Shown one piece after another: positions 8,013 through 15,482 of a DNA stretch of 19,725 nucleotides. The position numbers and the translations under genes are program-made. How positions within the stretch are numbered: position 1 is the stretch's first letter; the number at the start of each line of letters is the position of its first letter. A model generated the notes under the pieces. The model was not told the DNA's origin. It worked only from the letters and a program-made list of their open reading frames with translations, and searched no databases. This stretch comes from an uncultured Hyphomonadaceae bacterium (GTDB lineage: Bacteria > Pseudomonadota > Alphaproteobacteria > Caulobacterales > Hyphomonadaceae): positions 1 to 19,725 of the forward strand of contig CALLCD010000179.1 of assembly GCA_938049795.1 (NCBI GenBank). Reading direction: 5' to 3'.

Positions 8013-9389
8013 CTATCCTTTCTTGTTGAACATGTTTGCAAAAGCGTGATTGGCAATCGCCGTACCCGACGCCATCGCCGCCGTATGATCGGCCAGCCAA
8101 TGCACCCCGCCATAAAGACGGCTCAGACCATTCTCGTCCGCCGCTTGGGACAGGCTCGTCCAATGCCGCCGAATGCCCGTAAGCTGCGGCCACAGCACCT
8201 GATCAGGCGATTCATGAGAGAAACTGACCTGATCGGTCCCGATAAGATTTGCGATCATCACCGCCCCGACCGCACCAAAGGTAGAGTGCCCCGACGTATA
8301 GGCCGGAAACTCAGGGGTCGGAATATAACTTCGCCAATTCTTCTGCGCGGTCATTCGCGGATCATTGTTCGCAAAAGCCGGCGCGCGATAGCGGATCGCC
8401 GTTTCCGGACGGATAATATCGTGCGCATATTTGCTGTCCCATGCGCTGATCGACGCATCGCATTGCGTCATGCCCAGAAGCGCGAACGCACGGGCAAGCT
8501 CGATAAAGCTGAACCCCCGATCCTGCATCACTTGCAGACCAATATAGATAAAGTGCCCGGGCGGGGTAATGCCCCACGGACCATCTTCCCAGAACAGCGC
8601 AATTTCCGCCTCATCCGCCGTGCGGATTGTACTGTCGGCCCCGCCAAGACGCCTGATATTGTCAAATTCATCCGCAAATTCAGGGCTGGCCGGATCGTAG
8701 AATGCGGGCGCGCGAAATTGCGAACTGCTCGTCATCGTCCACGGCTTGATCACGCCATGCCCGGGAAACAGCGGACGGGCAAATGTCTCGAACGCCGGAC
8801 CCGGCCGCGCGCTATAATAAGGCCCCGTAGGCGTCCATTTCAGCGAATCGCTCCGCCGCTGATACCGGCCAAGATAAAAATTCACCTCGCTCGACTCGGA
8901 CCCGTCATTCGTCCGCATCTTGACAATCTCGAGACCAACCTTCCGGCCCCACTCAACCCCCAGCCGTTTCGCTTCGCCATCTGGAAACCGCCGCTTAAAC
9001 CCCGTGCGCTCGAACAGGAAAGGCTGCTGGAACACTTCCGCCGCCGCCGTCGCAAACGCCACCCCATAAGCAACTTCCGGATCCGCATTGGCCGGGCCCT
9101 GCCCAATGCCAAACGGCTCGTCATATTCCTGCAGAATGCCGTTCGCCGCCAGAAAGCCCGCCGCCATCGGCATCGCAAAATTATAAGCCGCGCGCGGCGG
9201 CGCAACCCTCTGATCCCGAACCTGCTGCATCACCGCATCAACCCAGTAAAACACCGTGTTCTGATTTTGTGGTTCAACAATCTGGCTCAGATAGGACGTC
9301 TTGCTTCCATAGGAGCTGACACAGCCCGACACACCCAGCGCGGCCAGGCTCACACCGCTCGCTAAAAACCCTCTTCTCGACAAGTCCAT
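8013..9389 (-). CDS. Vanadium-dependent haloperoxidase / PAP2-type Tat lipoprotein
   Basis: The 458-residue product starts at ATG 9389, where GAGGGG sits six bases upstream. A GTG at 9413 would add eight residues and lacks a ribosome site. The N-terminus carries SRRGFLASG (twin-arginine) and a lipobox ending at Cys23 (GVSGC), so a folded, lipid-anchored periplasmic protein is expected. All residues that bind vanadate in haloperoxidases, or phosphate in the related PAP2 acid phosphatases, are present with haloperoxidase spacing: Lys320 and Arg327 (KYAHDIIR), Ser366-Gly367-His368 (YTSGHSTFG), Arg424 and His430 (RLYGGVHW). The reaction would be halide oxidation by hydrogen peroxide, but a phosphatase role cannot be excluded because the site is shared and the residues that set halide specificity cannot be read here. 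It is first in a pair with the porin gene. Confidence 0.85.
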   Translation of the reverse strand: MDLSRRGFLASGVSLAALGVSGCVSSYGSKTSYLSQIVEPQNQNTVFYWVDAVMQQVRDQRVAPPRAAYNFAMPMAAGFLAANGILQEYDEPFGIGQGPANADPEVAYGVAFATAAAEVFQQPFLFERTGFKRRFPDGEAKRLGVEWGRKVGLEIVKMRTNDGSESSEVNFYLGRYQRRSDSLKWTPTGPYYSARPGPAFETFARPLFPGHGVIKPWTMTSSSQFRAPAFYDPASPEFADEFDNIRRLGGADSTIRTADEAEIALFWEDGPWGITPPGHFIYIGLQVMQDRGFSFIELARAFALLGMTQCDASISAWDSKYAHDIIRPETAIRYRAPAFANNDPRMTAQKNWRSYIPTPEFPAYTSGHSTFGAVGAVMIANLIGTDQVSFSHESPDQVLWPQLTGIRRHWTSLSQAADENGLSRLYGGVHWLADHTAAMASGTAIANHAFANMFNKKG

Positions 9390-9429
9390 TGATGTCCCCT
9401 CAAACGACTTCACAAGACTGTGATCGAAA

Positions 9430-9437
9430 ATTGTAGC
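9430..9437 (-). promoter_or_regulatory. Candidate -10 box for the haloperoxidase-porin unit
   Basis: GCTACAAT on the minus strand matches seven of eight positions of the Caulobacter housekeeping -10 pattern GCTANAWC and lies about 40 bases before the start. A TTGACA (9445 to 9440) is too close to serve as its -35. The proper -35 is unclear, so this is tentative. Confidence 0.3.
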
Positions 9438-9676
9438 GCTGTCAAAGTAAAACGTAATGCAATTTAGCCTTGAAAAACATAGAAAATATATTCTTCAAAC
9501 AGTATAGGGGTTTCCTTTGCTTGCCAGTTTCGGATATATGCTCGACGAACCAAACACCAAAACCCGTCTATAGACCGAGCCTCAAAACAATCACGACAAA
9601 ACACAAATATTGGCAACGGTTCGCACCCTGAATATCCGCATACCCCTCCCTCCCCACCAGAGCCTCCACACCCACC

Positions 9677-10666
9677 ATGACAAACCCCGACTACACATTC
9701 TCAGTCGCTCCAATGATGGATTGGACGGACCGGCATTGCCGCATGTTCCACCGCGCCCTGTCCAAACGCGCACGCCTCTATACGGAGATGGTCACCGCCA
9801 ATGCCGTCATCCACGGAGATCGTGACCGCCTGATCGGTTTCGACCCGCGCGAACACCCCCTCGCCCTACAACTTGGCGGCTCCGACCCCGCCCTCATGGC
9901 ACAGGCCGCCGAGATCGCGCAAAGCTTCGGATACTCGGAAGTGAACATCAATTGCGGCTGCCCCTCCGACCGCGTTCAGTCCGGCTTTTTCGGCGCATGC
10001 CTCATGCGCGAACCGGACCTCGTCGCCACCTGCTATGAAGCGATGGCCGCAGCGGTCGATATTCCGGTCACGGTCAAATGCCGCATCGGCGTAGATGAGG
10101 ACGACGCCCGCGACAGCCTCTTCACCTTCGTCGATACACTGGCAGACGCCGGATGCACCGTCTTCTGCGTCCACGCCCGAAAAGCTTGGCTCAAAGGCCT
10201 CAGCCCCAAAGAAAACCGCGACATCCCCCCGCTCGACTATGATCTCGTCGCGCGCCTAAAAGCCACCCGACCAGACCTCACCATCACCCTCAATGGCGGC
10301 TTGGCCACACTCGAAGACTGCACCCGAGAAATGCCGCGTTTTGACGGCGTCATGCTCGGCCGCACCGCCTACCAGACCCCCGCCCTGCTCGGCGCCGTCG
10401 ACAGCGTGATCTTCGGCGACGGTGACCCCGTCAACATCTACGACGCGCTCGACACCTACCGCCCCTATATGCAAGACCAACTCTCCCGCGGCACCCCGCT
10501 CCACGCCATGACCCGCCACATGCTCGGCATCTTCGCCGGTCGCCCGGGCGCGCGCAGTTATCGTCGGCACATCTCGGAAAACGCAACCCGCCCAAATGCG
10601 AGCCTCTCAGTCCTCGACGACGCCATAGATCTCGTCCGTAAAGCCGAAGCGCGCCTGCCCGCCTGA
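9677..10666 (+). CDS. dusA: tRNA-dihydrouridine(20/20a) synthase DusA
   Basis: A 329-residue flavoenzyme that reduces uridine 20/20a in the tRNA D-loop using FMN and NADPH. Visible family signatures include SVAPMMDWTDRHCR (9-22), the TEMVTANAV strand (36-44), LQLGGSDP (64-71) and the catalytic loop CGCPSDRVQSGFFGACLM (93-110) with the conserved GCP cysteine at 95. KCRIGVD, HARKAWLKGLSPKENR (a DusA-specific motif), NGG and GVMLGRTAYQTP (flavin phosphate binding) follow. Length and motif order are those of DusA rather than DusB or DusC. No clear Shine-Dalgarno precedes the ATG, and the 30 bases before it are C-rich. A possible promoter (TTGGCA 9610-9615, TATCCG 9633-9638, 17-base spacer) would give a short leader. 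The gene is transcribed away from the haloperoxidase gene and appears to be an independent housekeeping unit. Confidence 0.96.
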   Translation: MTNPDYTFSVAPMMDWTDRHCRMFHRALSKRARLYTEMVTANAVIHGDRDRLIGFDPREHPLALQLGGSDPALMAQAAEIAQSFGYSEVNINCGCPSDRVQSGFFGACLMREPDLVATCYEAMAAAVDIPVTVKCRIGVDEDDARDSLFTFVDTLADAGCTVFCVHARKAWLKGLSPKENRDIPPLDYDLVARLKATRPDLTITLNGGLATLEDCTREMPRFDGVMLGRTAYQTPALLGAVDSVIFGDGDPVNIYDALDTYRPYMQDQLSRGTPLHAMTRHMLGIFAGRPGARSYRRHISENATRPNASLSVLDDAIDLVRKAEARLPA

Positions 10667-10684
10667 CCCCCGCCAAATTGATGC

Positions 10685-10695
10685 ATTGCAGCAAT
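10685..10695. promoter_or_regulatory. Palindrome upstream of the phasin gene (possible operator)
   Basis: ATTGC-A-GCAAT is a perfect 5-1-5 inverted repeat about 90 bases before the phasin start, just after dusA. TTGATG at 10678-10683 overlaps a possible -35. Its TGC-rich form recalls the operators of the PHA regulator PhaR in Paracoccus, but no phaR is in the window. Confidence 0.3.
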
Positions 10696-10786
10696 TAGTA
10701 TGCGTTTTCTAAAAATCTCCCCTAAACCCAGCTCCATAAGCAAAGGGCACCCCGCCCCATGCCACAAATAAACAGGAGCCCCTCCC

Positions 10787-11455
10787 ATGGCCAAAGCCAA
10801 AGACACCGCCAAATCGCTCAAAGACCTCGAAGCCCAGACCCGCGACATGGCCCAGAAAATCTGGCTCGCAGGCCTCGGTGCTTATGGCCGCGCCTACACT
10901 GAAGCGGCGAGCAATGCCAAAAAACTCAACGCTGGCACAACCGAGCTGTTCGAAGACCTCGTCAAGCGCGGCACCGAAATCGACGGCGAAATGAAAACCC
11001 GTCTCTCTTCCAATGAAACCGTGACCAAAGCCACTCAGAACGTCGCCAAAATGACCGAGACCGCCCTGCGCGTTCAGCGTGAGCAACGCGAAGCCCTCGA
11101 AGCCCGCATGCAGCGTATGCGCGCTGTGCTCGGCCTTGGTGCCAAAAGCGAAAAGGCTGACGACATTGCCAGCAAAATCGACCAACTCGAAGACGAGATT
11201 GCCGAACTTGCCGCCCAAGCCAAACCGGCCAAAGGCAAGGTCAACAAGGATGTCGCCACACGGCTCGCCCGCCTAAGCGCAGAAATCGACGCCATCGCCA
11301 AGGTCAGTGCGCCCGCCAAAAAGCGCAAAACGACCAGAGCCAAAGCTGCGACCAAAACCACGGCGAAAAAAGCCACACCCGCAAAAACCAGAACGGTCAA
11401 AGCCAAACCGGCCAAAACACCGGCCAAGCGCCGCACGGCCGCAAAAAAGGCTTAA
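10787..11455 (+). CDS. phaF: PHA granule-associated phasin with histone-like tail (PhaF type)
   Basis: A 222-residue protein expected on the surface of polyhydroxyalkanoate granules. Residues 1-115 form the phasin domain: IWLAGLGAYGRAYTEA (25-40) is close to the PhaI/PhaF signature of Pseudomonas, followed by a long charged amphipathic helix. Heptad-like stretches at about 124-144 and 156-172 could be a leucine zipper for oligomerisation. Residues 145-222 are rich in Lys and Ala with AKPAK/PAKT-type repeats, like histone H1 and the DNA-binding half of Pseudomonas PhaF, which spreads granules between daughter cells. AGGAG lies eight bases before the ATG. The downstream regulator and synthase genes support a PHA role. 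A plain phasin with an unrelated basic tail is the alternative. Confidence 0.82.
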   Translation: MAKAKDTAKSLKDLEAQTRDMAQKIWLAGLGAYGRAYTEAASNAKKLNAGTTELFEDLVKRGTEIDGEMKTRLSSNETVTKATQNVAKMTETALRVQREQREALEARMQRMRAVLGLGAKSEKADDIASKIDQLEDEIAELAAQAKPAKGKVNKDVATRLARLSAEIDAIAKVSAPAKKRKTTRAKAATKTTAKKATPAKTRTVKAKPAKTPAKRRTAAKKA

Positions 11456-11474
11456 GACCAGAACGGTCTGACGA

Positions 11475-11519
11475 GGCCGGCGCGCAAACCTCACCCCCCC
11501 GAGACCTTGCGCGCCGGTC
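11475..11519. terminator. GC-rich hairpin between convergent genes
   Basis: CCGGCGCGCAA (11477-11487) pairs perfectly with TTGCGCGCCGG (11507-11517) around a 19-base loop. The stem can extend by two more pairs. It lies between the ends of the phasin (+) and TetR (-) genes and probably ends transcription both ways. There is no T-run, so it may not act as a classical intrinsic terminator. Confidence 0.6.
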
Positions 11520-11540
11520 CTCACTCCGCTCCGGCAAGCT

Positions 11541-12176
11541 TCAATCGGCAATCGCCTGCTCATAATGAGCCAGCATCCGGCCCAGCATATCCGCCCCCTC
11601 ATCCCCCATATATGGAATGATGGTGGCCATAGCCTGAAACACCGTCCGGTGGATAAGGTCGCCAGGTGGCAGATCCGCCCCCTCGATCTGGTCAAGGCTC
11701 AGCCAGAATGTCAGTGTCGAGAGGATCTGATCGGTCAACAGGCCCGACAAAACCGGATCAATCCGGATCAGGCCGCGCCCCGAAAGATGCTCCAGCAGAG
11801 CCTCAATCGTCCGGCGTTTCTCGGCAAGTAACCCACGAAACCGCACCGCCAGATCAGGATACCGGTCCAGCAGAACCCCAAGATCACGATAGAAAAACCG
11901 GAAATCATAAATCTCTTCAAGGAGGATATAGATAAACACCCATTGATCCTCAAGCGTCGAAACCACACCATCCGAGCCGCCAAGGATCATCCGCATTTCA
12001 GTCTCAAAGTTTTCAAACAGGACATGTATTATCGCGTCCTTGCCTTTGAAATGATAGTATAAATTCCCCGGGCTGATCTCGAGCACATTGGCCAGATCAA
12101 CAGCCGTCTGCTCGGCCTCGCCCTCTTCATTGAACAAGGCCAGCGCAGTGCGCAAAATGCGGTCACGGGTTTTCAT
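11541..12176 (-). CDS. phaD: TetR-family regulator, PhaD-like
   Basis: A 211-residue TetR-type regulator. The N-terminus MKTRDRILRTALALFNEEGE and the helix-turn-helix VDLANVLEISPGNLYYHFKGKD (about 26-47) are very close to what is recalled of Pseudomonas PhaD (MKTRDRIL, ISPGNLYYHF), the regulator of medium-chain-length PHA genes. The remainder is an all-helical ligand-binding and dimer domain. The start is taken at ATG 12176, with AGGTGG eight bases upstream. A GTG at 12206 would add ten residues, has no Shine-Dalgarno, and would move the start away from the family N-terminus. It is divergent from phaC with 145 bases between starts, a space that holds a perfect palindrome. It probably senses an acyl-CoA. 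Pseudomonas PhaD is an activator; the sign of control here is unknown. Confidence 0.82.
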   Translation of the reverse strand: MKTRDRILRTALALFNEEGEAEQTAVDLANVLEISPGNLYYHFKGKDAIIHVLFENFETEMRMILGGSDGVVSTLEDQWVFIYILLEEIYDFRFFYRDLGVLLDRYPDLAVRFRGLLAEKRRTIEALLEHLSGRGLIRIDPVLSGLLTDQILSTLTFWLSLDQIEGADLPPGDLIHRTVFQAMATIIPYMGDEGADMLGRMLAHYEQAIAD

Positions 12177-12222
12177 GTCTCTTGCCACCTCTTTTTCGGA
12201 GTTCACGAATGACGCGTATGAG

Positions 12223-12235
12223 TTTGACAGACAAA
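12223..12235. promoter_or_regulatory. Imperfect inverted repeat in the phaD-phaC divergent region
   Basis: TTTGACAGACAAA reads as half-sites TTTG and CAAA around a near-symmetric centre (one mismatched pair). It contains a TTGACA box. It is a second, weaker candidate operator beside the one at 12277-12290. Confidence 0.25.
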
Positions 12236-12267
12236 TATCACTATGGAACGAATTTTAACCAAGTAAT

Positions 12268-12297
12268 TTCAAATGCCTGAAACCATTCAGATATAAA
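12268..12297 (+). promoter_or_regulatory. Candidate phaC promoter with embedded palindromic operator
   Basis: TTCAAA (12268-12273) and TATAAA (12292-12297) are 18 bases apart and can serve as -35 and -10. Between them CTGAA-ACCA-TTCAG (12277-12290) is a perfect 14-bp palindrome, in the usual position for a repressor site. GGAG (12311-12314) then lies seven bases before the phaC ATG. The adjacent TetR gene is the natural candidate binder. Confidence 0.5.
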
Positions 12298-12321
12298 GAC
12301 GGGCGAAATTGGAGATCACAC

Positions 12322-14007
12322 ATGGCCAACCGGATCGAAGACATTGCCGCAAAAGCGGCCGAAACGACCACCGCGCTCAACCCGCTCATGGGCGGCATAA
12401 ACCGCGAAGAACTGCTCGGCGCCGTCGCAATGATGCTGCGCCAAACCACGACCAATCCCAAAGCCACCGCCAAATTTGCAGGCCGGATGACCAAGGAAAA
12501 CATCGAAATCCTGCTCGGCAAATCCGACCGCGCGCCCGACCCCAAAGACCGCCGCTTCAAAGACCCCGCATGGGCCCACAACCCCTTCTACAAGCGCGGC
12601 TTACAGACCTATCTCGCCATGCAGGACAATCTCGACGAATGGGTCGGCGATCTGGCCATGGGAGAGATCGAACACGCCCGCGCGCAATTCGTCCTCGGCA
12701 TGATCACCGACGCCCTCGCGCCGACCAATTCCTTCATCGGCAACCCCGCCGCCCGCAAACGCGCCATCGAGTCCGGCGGCCTGTCGCTCGTCAAGGGCCT
12801 CAAAAATGCCTACACGGATCTCACCAAAAACGGAGGCATGCCCTCCCAAGTCGATAGCCGCCCGTTCGAGGTCGGAAAAAACCTCGCCACAACGCCGGGC
12901 CAAGTCATCTGGCGCAACGAGATCATCGAACTGATCCAATACGCTCCGATGACAGACAAAGTTCACCGCATCCCCTATCTGATCATCCCGCCCCAGATCA
13001 ATAAATTCTACGCCAATGACCTCACCCCGATGACCTCCATCGTACAATTCCTCCTCGCGCACAATCAGCAACCCTTCGTCATCAGCTGGCGCAACCCCAC
13101 CAAAGAACACGCCCATTGGGGCCTGACCGAATATGTCGACGCGCTGATCCAGGCCACAGATGTCATGCGCCACATCACAGGCTCGGCCAAAGTCAATGTC
13201 TCCGGCGCCTGCTCGGGCGGCATCACCACCGCCACCCTCGCCAGCCTCTTGGCCAGCGCAGGCGACAAACGCATCAACTCGATCAGCATGTTCGTCTGCG
13301 TCCTTGATCCGCAAAAAGACGATAGCGATCTCGGTCAGATCGTATCCGAACGCAGCCTCGAAATCGCGCGTCGCTATTCCCGCCGTAAAGGCATTCTCGA
13401 AGGCGAAAGCCTTGCCCGCATGTTCGCATGGATGCGCCCGAATGATCTGGTCTGGAACTATGTCGTCAACAATTACCTGCTCGGCCAGGATCCTCCGCCC
13501 TATGACGTTCTGTTCTGGAACAATGACACCACCAATCTGCCCGCGCAATTACACTCGGACTATCTCGACATGGGACTGACCCAGCCCTTCTCCAATCCGG
13601 GCAAAATCGAGATTGCCGGTCACATCGCAGACCTCACCGCCGTCACGGCCGACACATTCATCGTCGCCGGTGTCACCGACCACATCACCCCGTGGAAAGC
13701 CTGCTACCGCACCACAAAACTGCTCGGCTCGGACAATATCGAGTTCACCCTCTCAAACAGCGGCCACCTGCAATCCCTGCTCAACCCGCCCATGAACCCG
13801 AAAGCCCAATACTTCAAAAACGCCGACCTCTCTGGCACCGCCGAAGAATGGGCCGAAGGCGCAGAAGAGGTCAAAGGCTCCTGGTGGCCACGCTGGGCTG
13901 AATGGCTCGGCGAACGCTCCGGCGCGCTTAAAGCCGCCCCCAAAACCCTCGGCAGCGACGCCTTCCCGCCGCTCTGCGCATCGCCGGGAACATACGTCCA
14001 CGAATAA
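12322..14007 (+). CDS. phaC: Polyhydroxyalkanoate synthase, class II (Pseudomonas) type
   Basis: A 561-residue enzyme that polymerises (R)-3-hydroxyacyl-CoA on PHA granules. It matches the medium-chain-length synthases PhaC1/PhaC2 of Pseudomonas along its length: RRFKDPAWAHNPFYKR, ALAPTN, NGGMPSQV, FEVGKNLATTPG, PPQINKFY, VISWRNPTK, FAWMRPNDLVWNYVVNNYLLG and LFWNNDTTNLP. The lipase-like box is GACSGG with nucleophile Cys297, rather than the GYCVGG-like box of class I enzymes. Asp453 (TDHITPW) and His482 (SNSGHLQS) complete the triad, within two residues of recalled Pseudomonas numbering. It ends ASPGTYVHE, also as in Pseudomonas. Class I synthases are usually nearer 600 aa. The substrate is probably medium-chain-length monomers, but sequence class does not fix specificity. 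It is followed after 43 bases by phaZ in the same direction. Confidence 0.93.
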   Translation: MANRIEDIAAKAAETTTALNPLMGGINREELLGAVAMMLRQTTTNPKATAKFAGRMTKENIEILLGKSDRAPDPKDRRFKDPAWAHNPFYKRGLQTYLAMQDNLDEWVGDLAMGEIEHARAQFVLGMITDALAPTNSFIGNPAARKRAIESGGLSLVKGLKNAYTDLTKNGGMPSQVDSRPFEVGKNLATTPGQVIWRNEIIELIQYAPMTDKVHRIPYLIIPPQINKFYANDLTPMTSIVQFLLAHNQQPFVISWRNPTKEHAHWGLTEYVDALIQATDVMRHITGSAKVNVSGACSGGITTATLASLLASAGDKRINSISMFVCVLDPQKDDSDLGQIVSERSLEIARRYSRRKGILEGESLARMFAWMRPNDLVWNYVVNNYLLGQDPPPYDVLFWNNDTTNLPAQLHSDYLDMGLTQPFSNPGKIEIAGHIADLTAVTADTFIVAGVTDHITPWKACYRTTKLLGSDNIEFTLSNSGHLQSLLNPPMNPKAQYFKNADLSGTAEEWAEGAEEVKGSWWPRWAEWLGERSGALKAAPKTLGSDAFPPLCASPGTYVHE

Positions 14008-14050
14008 AACCGCCGCCCCGCCCCAGCCCCACCACCTGACGAGACAGACC

Positions 14051-14923
14051 ATGACCAACCGAGCGCCAAACGCCCCGCACATCAAAATGGAACAGGTCCG
14101 CGGCTACACCCTCCGCACCGCCTACTGGTCCGGCGAAATCCAGTCCGGCAAACGCCCGCTCCTCTTCTTCAACGGGATCGGTGCAAATCTCGAGCTTGCC
14201 CTCGGGCTCGGCGAACTGATCACCGACCGCGAAATCCTGACCTTCGACATGCCCGGCATCGGCGAGTCCGAACCGGCCCTTCTGCCCTATCTGCCGTGGC
14301 AAATGGCCCGCGTCGCCAGAGACCTCTGCGACCGCCACGGCTTTGGCGATGTCGATGTCATGGGCGTCTCGTGGGGCGGCGCAATGGCCCAACAATTCGC
14401 CTTCCAATATCGCGCCCGCGTCAAACGCCTCGTCCTCGCCGCCACGACCGCTGGCGTCACCATGATCCCGGGCCGCTTCGACGCACTGATCAAAATGCGC
14501 GACACCCGCCGCTATTCCGACCCCGACTATATGCGCGAAAACTTCTCCACCCTTTACGGCGATGACGATGCCGAGGGCGCAAACTCACACGCCATGGCCC
14601 TGCGCGCGCCCCATCCGCGCGGCTATATGTACCAATTGCTCGCCATGGCCGGCTGGACCAGCCTCCCCTTCATCCGCTTCCTGAAAATGCCAACTCTGGT
14701 CATGATGGGCGACAAGGACCGCATCGTCCCGCTCGCCAATGGGCACATCCTCAACAAAGCCCTGCCCAATTCCACGCTCCACGTGGTCAAAGGCGGCGGC
14801 CACCTCTTCCTCGTCACCAAGGGCAAAGAGTCAACTGGTGTGATCACAGAGTTTCTCGACGAGCTGGATCTGGAAGCTGAAGCTGTTTCCGGGGCGAAAA
14901 CACTGGCAACCGCCCACCCTTAG
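14051..14923 (+). CDS. phaZ: Intracellular PHA depolymerase, alpha/beta hydrolase (PhaZ type)
   Basis: A 290-residue alpha/beta hydrolase expected to break down stored medium-chain-length PHA. PLLFFNGIGANLEL (36-49), MGVSWGGAMAQQFA (104-117, nucleophile Ser107), KRLVLAATTAGVTMIPG (125-141), GWTS (201-204), MMGDKDRIVPL with the acidic residue (Asp221 or Asp223) and GGHLFLVT with His251 match Pseudomonas PhaZ, for which a Ser102-Asp221-His248 triad is recalled. There is no signal peptide, in keeping with action on cytoplasmic granules. It lies 43 bases after phaC on the same strand with no terminator between, so the two are probably one operon, as in Pseudomonas phaC1-phaZ-phaC2. Upstream of the ATG only a weak GAGA-type ribosome site is seen. 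A general esterase of the same fold is the alternative, but the context argues for PhaZ. Confidence 0.88.
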   Translation: MTNRAPNAPHIKMEQVRGYTLRTAYWSGEIQSGKRPLLFFNGIGANLELALGLGELITDREILTFDMPGIGESEPALLPYLPWQMARVARDLCDRHGFGDVDVMGVSWGGAMAQQFAFQYRARVKRLVLAATTAGVTMIPGRFDALIKMRDTRRYSDPDYMRENFSTLYGDDDAEGANSHAMALRAPHPRGYMYQLLAMAGWTSLPFIRFLKMPTLVMMGDKDRIVPLANGHILNKALPNSTLHVVKGGGHLFLVTKGKESTGVITEFLDELDLEAEAVSGAKTLATAHP

Positions 14924-14945
14924 GCAAGACGGTCAGAGCAAGTGA

Positions 14946-15458
14946 TCAGCCAAGCTGAACGCCAAAGCGATTTTCCAGATTAATCCTTGAGGGAAGCGCG
15001 ACCCCAGCATTCTCTAATATGAGCAAGATTTCTCTGGCCTGTTTTGCATTATTCAGCTCGGGCATCATCCAATAGGTTCCATTGCGCATGTTAACGCGTA
15101 AGCCTGCCTCTTCGAGGTCAATATTCTCAATCTGCGCGTAGGCAATCATCCCCGTCAACTGTCCCCACTTGAAACGAAAAATCATGCGCTTTCGGAAAAA
15201 CAAGCGCTCGAGAAACCAAGCCGCAATCAGCCCGCCGCCAATAATCAGCATCACAGCGACGAGCACCGTTCCAGCGAGCATATATCCGGCAATAATAAGA
15301 CGCCAAAGTCCCCATAACCCTGTCGCAAAAATCGGCGCACCGTAAAGGAGCAAATCAGCTCGCGGCCTCAACTCTCCGCGCTTGGGCGGCAAGCCCCATC
15401 TGTGACCCACTCCAACAGCGATCGGAGCAACCAGCATGATAATATCAAATGCGCTCAT
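14946..15458 (-). CDS. Small membrane protein with C-terminal PH-like region, function unknown
   Basis: A 170-residue protein not assigned to a named family. Hydrophobic segments at about 3-18, 36-50 and 52-82 suggest three membrane helices, the last long and rich in Gly, Ile and Val. The soluble tail (about 90-170: RMIFRFKWGQLTGMIAYAQIENIDLEEAGLRV) has the short alternating strands and final helix seen in bacterial PH-like domains of membrane proteins; this is a resemblance, not an assignment. It lies 24 bases after the metH C-terminal gene on the same strand and could be the tail of that operon, though nothing in it suggests methionine metabolism. CGAGG directly abuts the ATG, which is too close for a normal ribosome site, so the exact start is uncertain. 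Confidence 0.65.
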   Translation of the reverse strand: MSAFDIIMLVAPIAVGVGHRWGLPPKRGELRPRADLLLYGAPIFATGLWGLWRLIIAGYMLAGTVLVAVMLIIGGGLIAAWFLERLFFRKRMIFRFKWGQLTGMIAYAQIENIDLEEAGLRVNMRNGTYWMMPELNNAKQAREILLILENAGVALPSRINLENRFGVQLG

Positions 15459-15482
15459 CCTCGGATGATAATAGCCAATTTT

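Noticed and set aside
6977..8113. A longer porin start at 8113, overlapping the haloperoxidase gene by about 100 bases.
   Set aside because: It would add 35 Arg-rich residues before a normal signal peptide, while ATG 8008 has AAAGGA at good distance.
8046..9365. A 439-codon open frame antisense to the haloperoxidase gene.
   Set aside because: It is extremely Arg/Pro/His-rich with no domain, a shadow of GC-rich codon use. The opposite strand has clear catalytic motifs.
11225..11452. Lys/Ala-coding repeats at the phasin 3' end as a DNA repeat array or CRISPR.
   Set aside because: They are irregular, in frame and protein-level repeats, without constant spacers.
12601..13548. A 315-codon open frame antisense to phaC.
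   Set aside because: It lacks recognisable motifs or a ribosome site and lies opposite the conserved core of PhaC.
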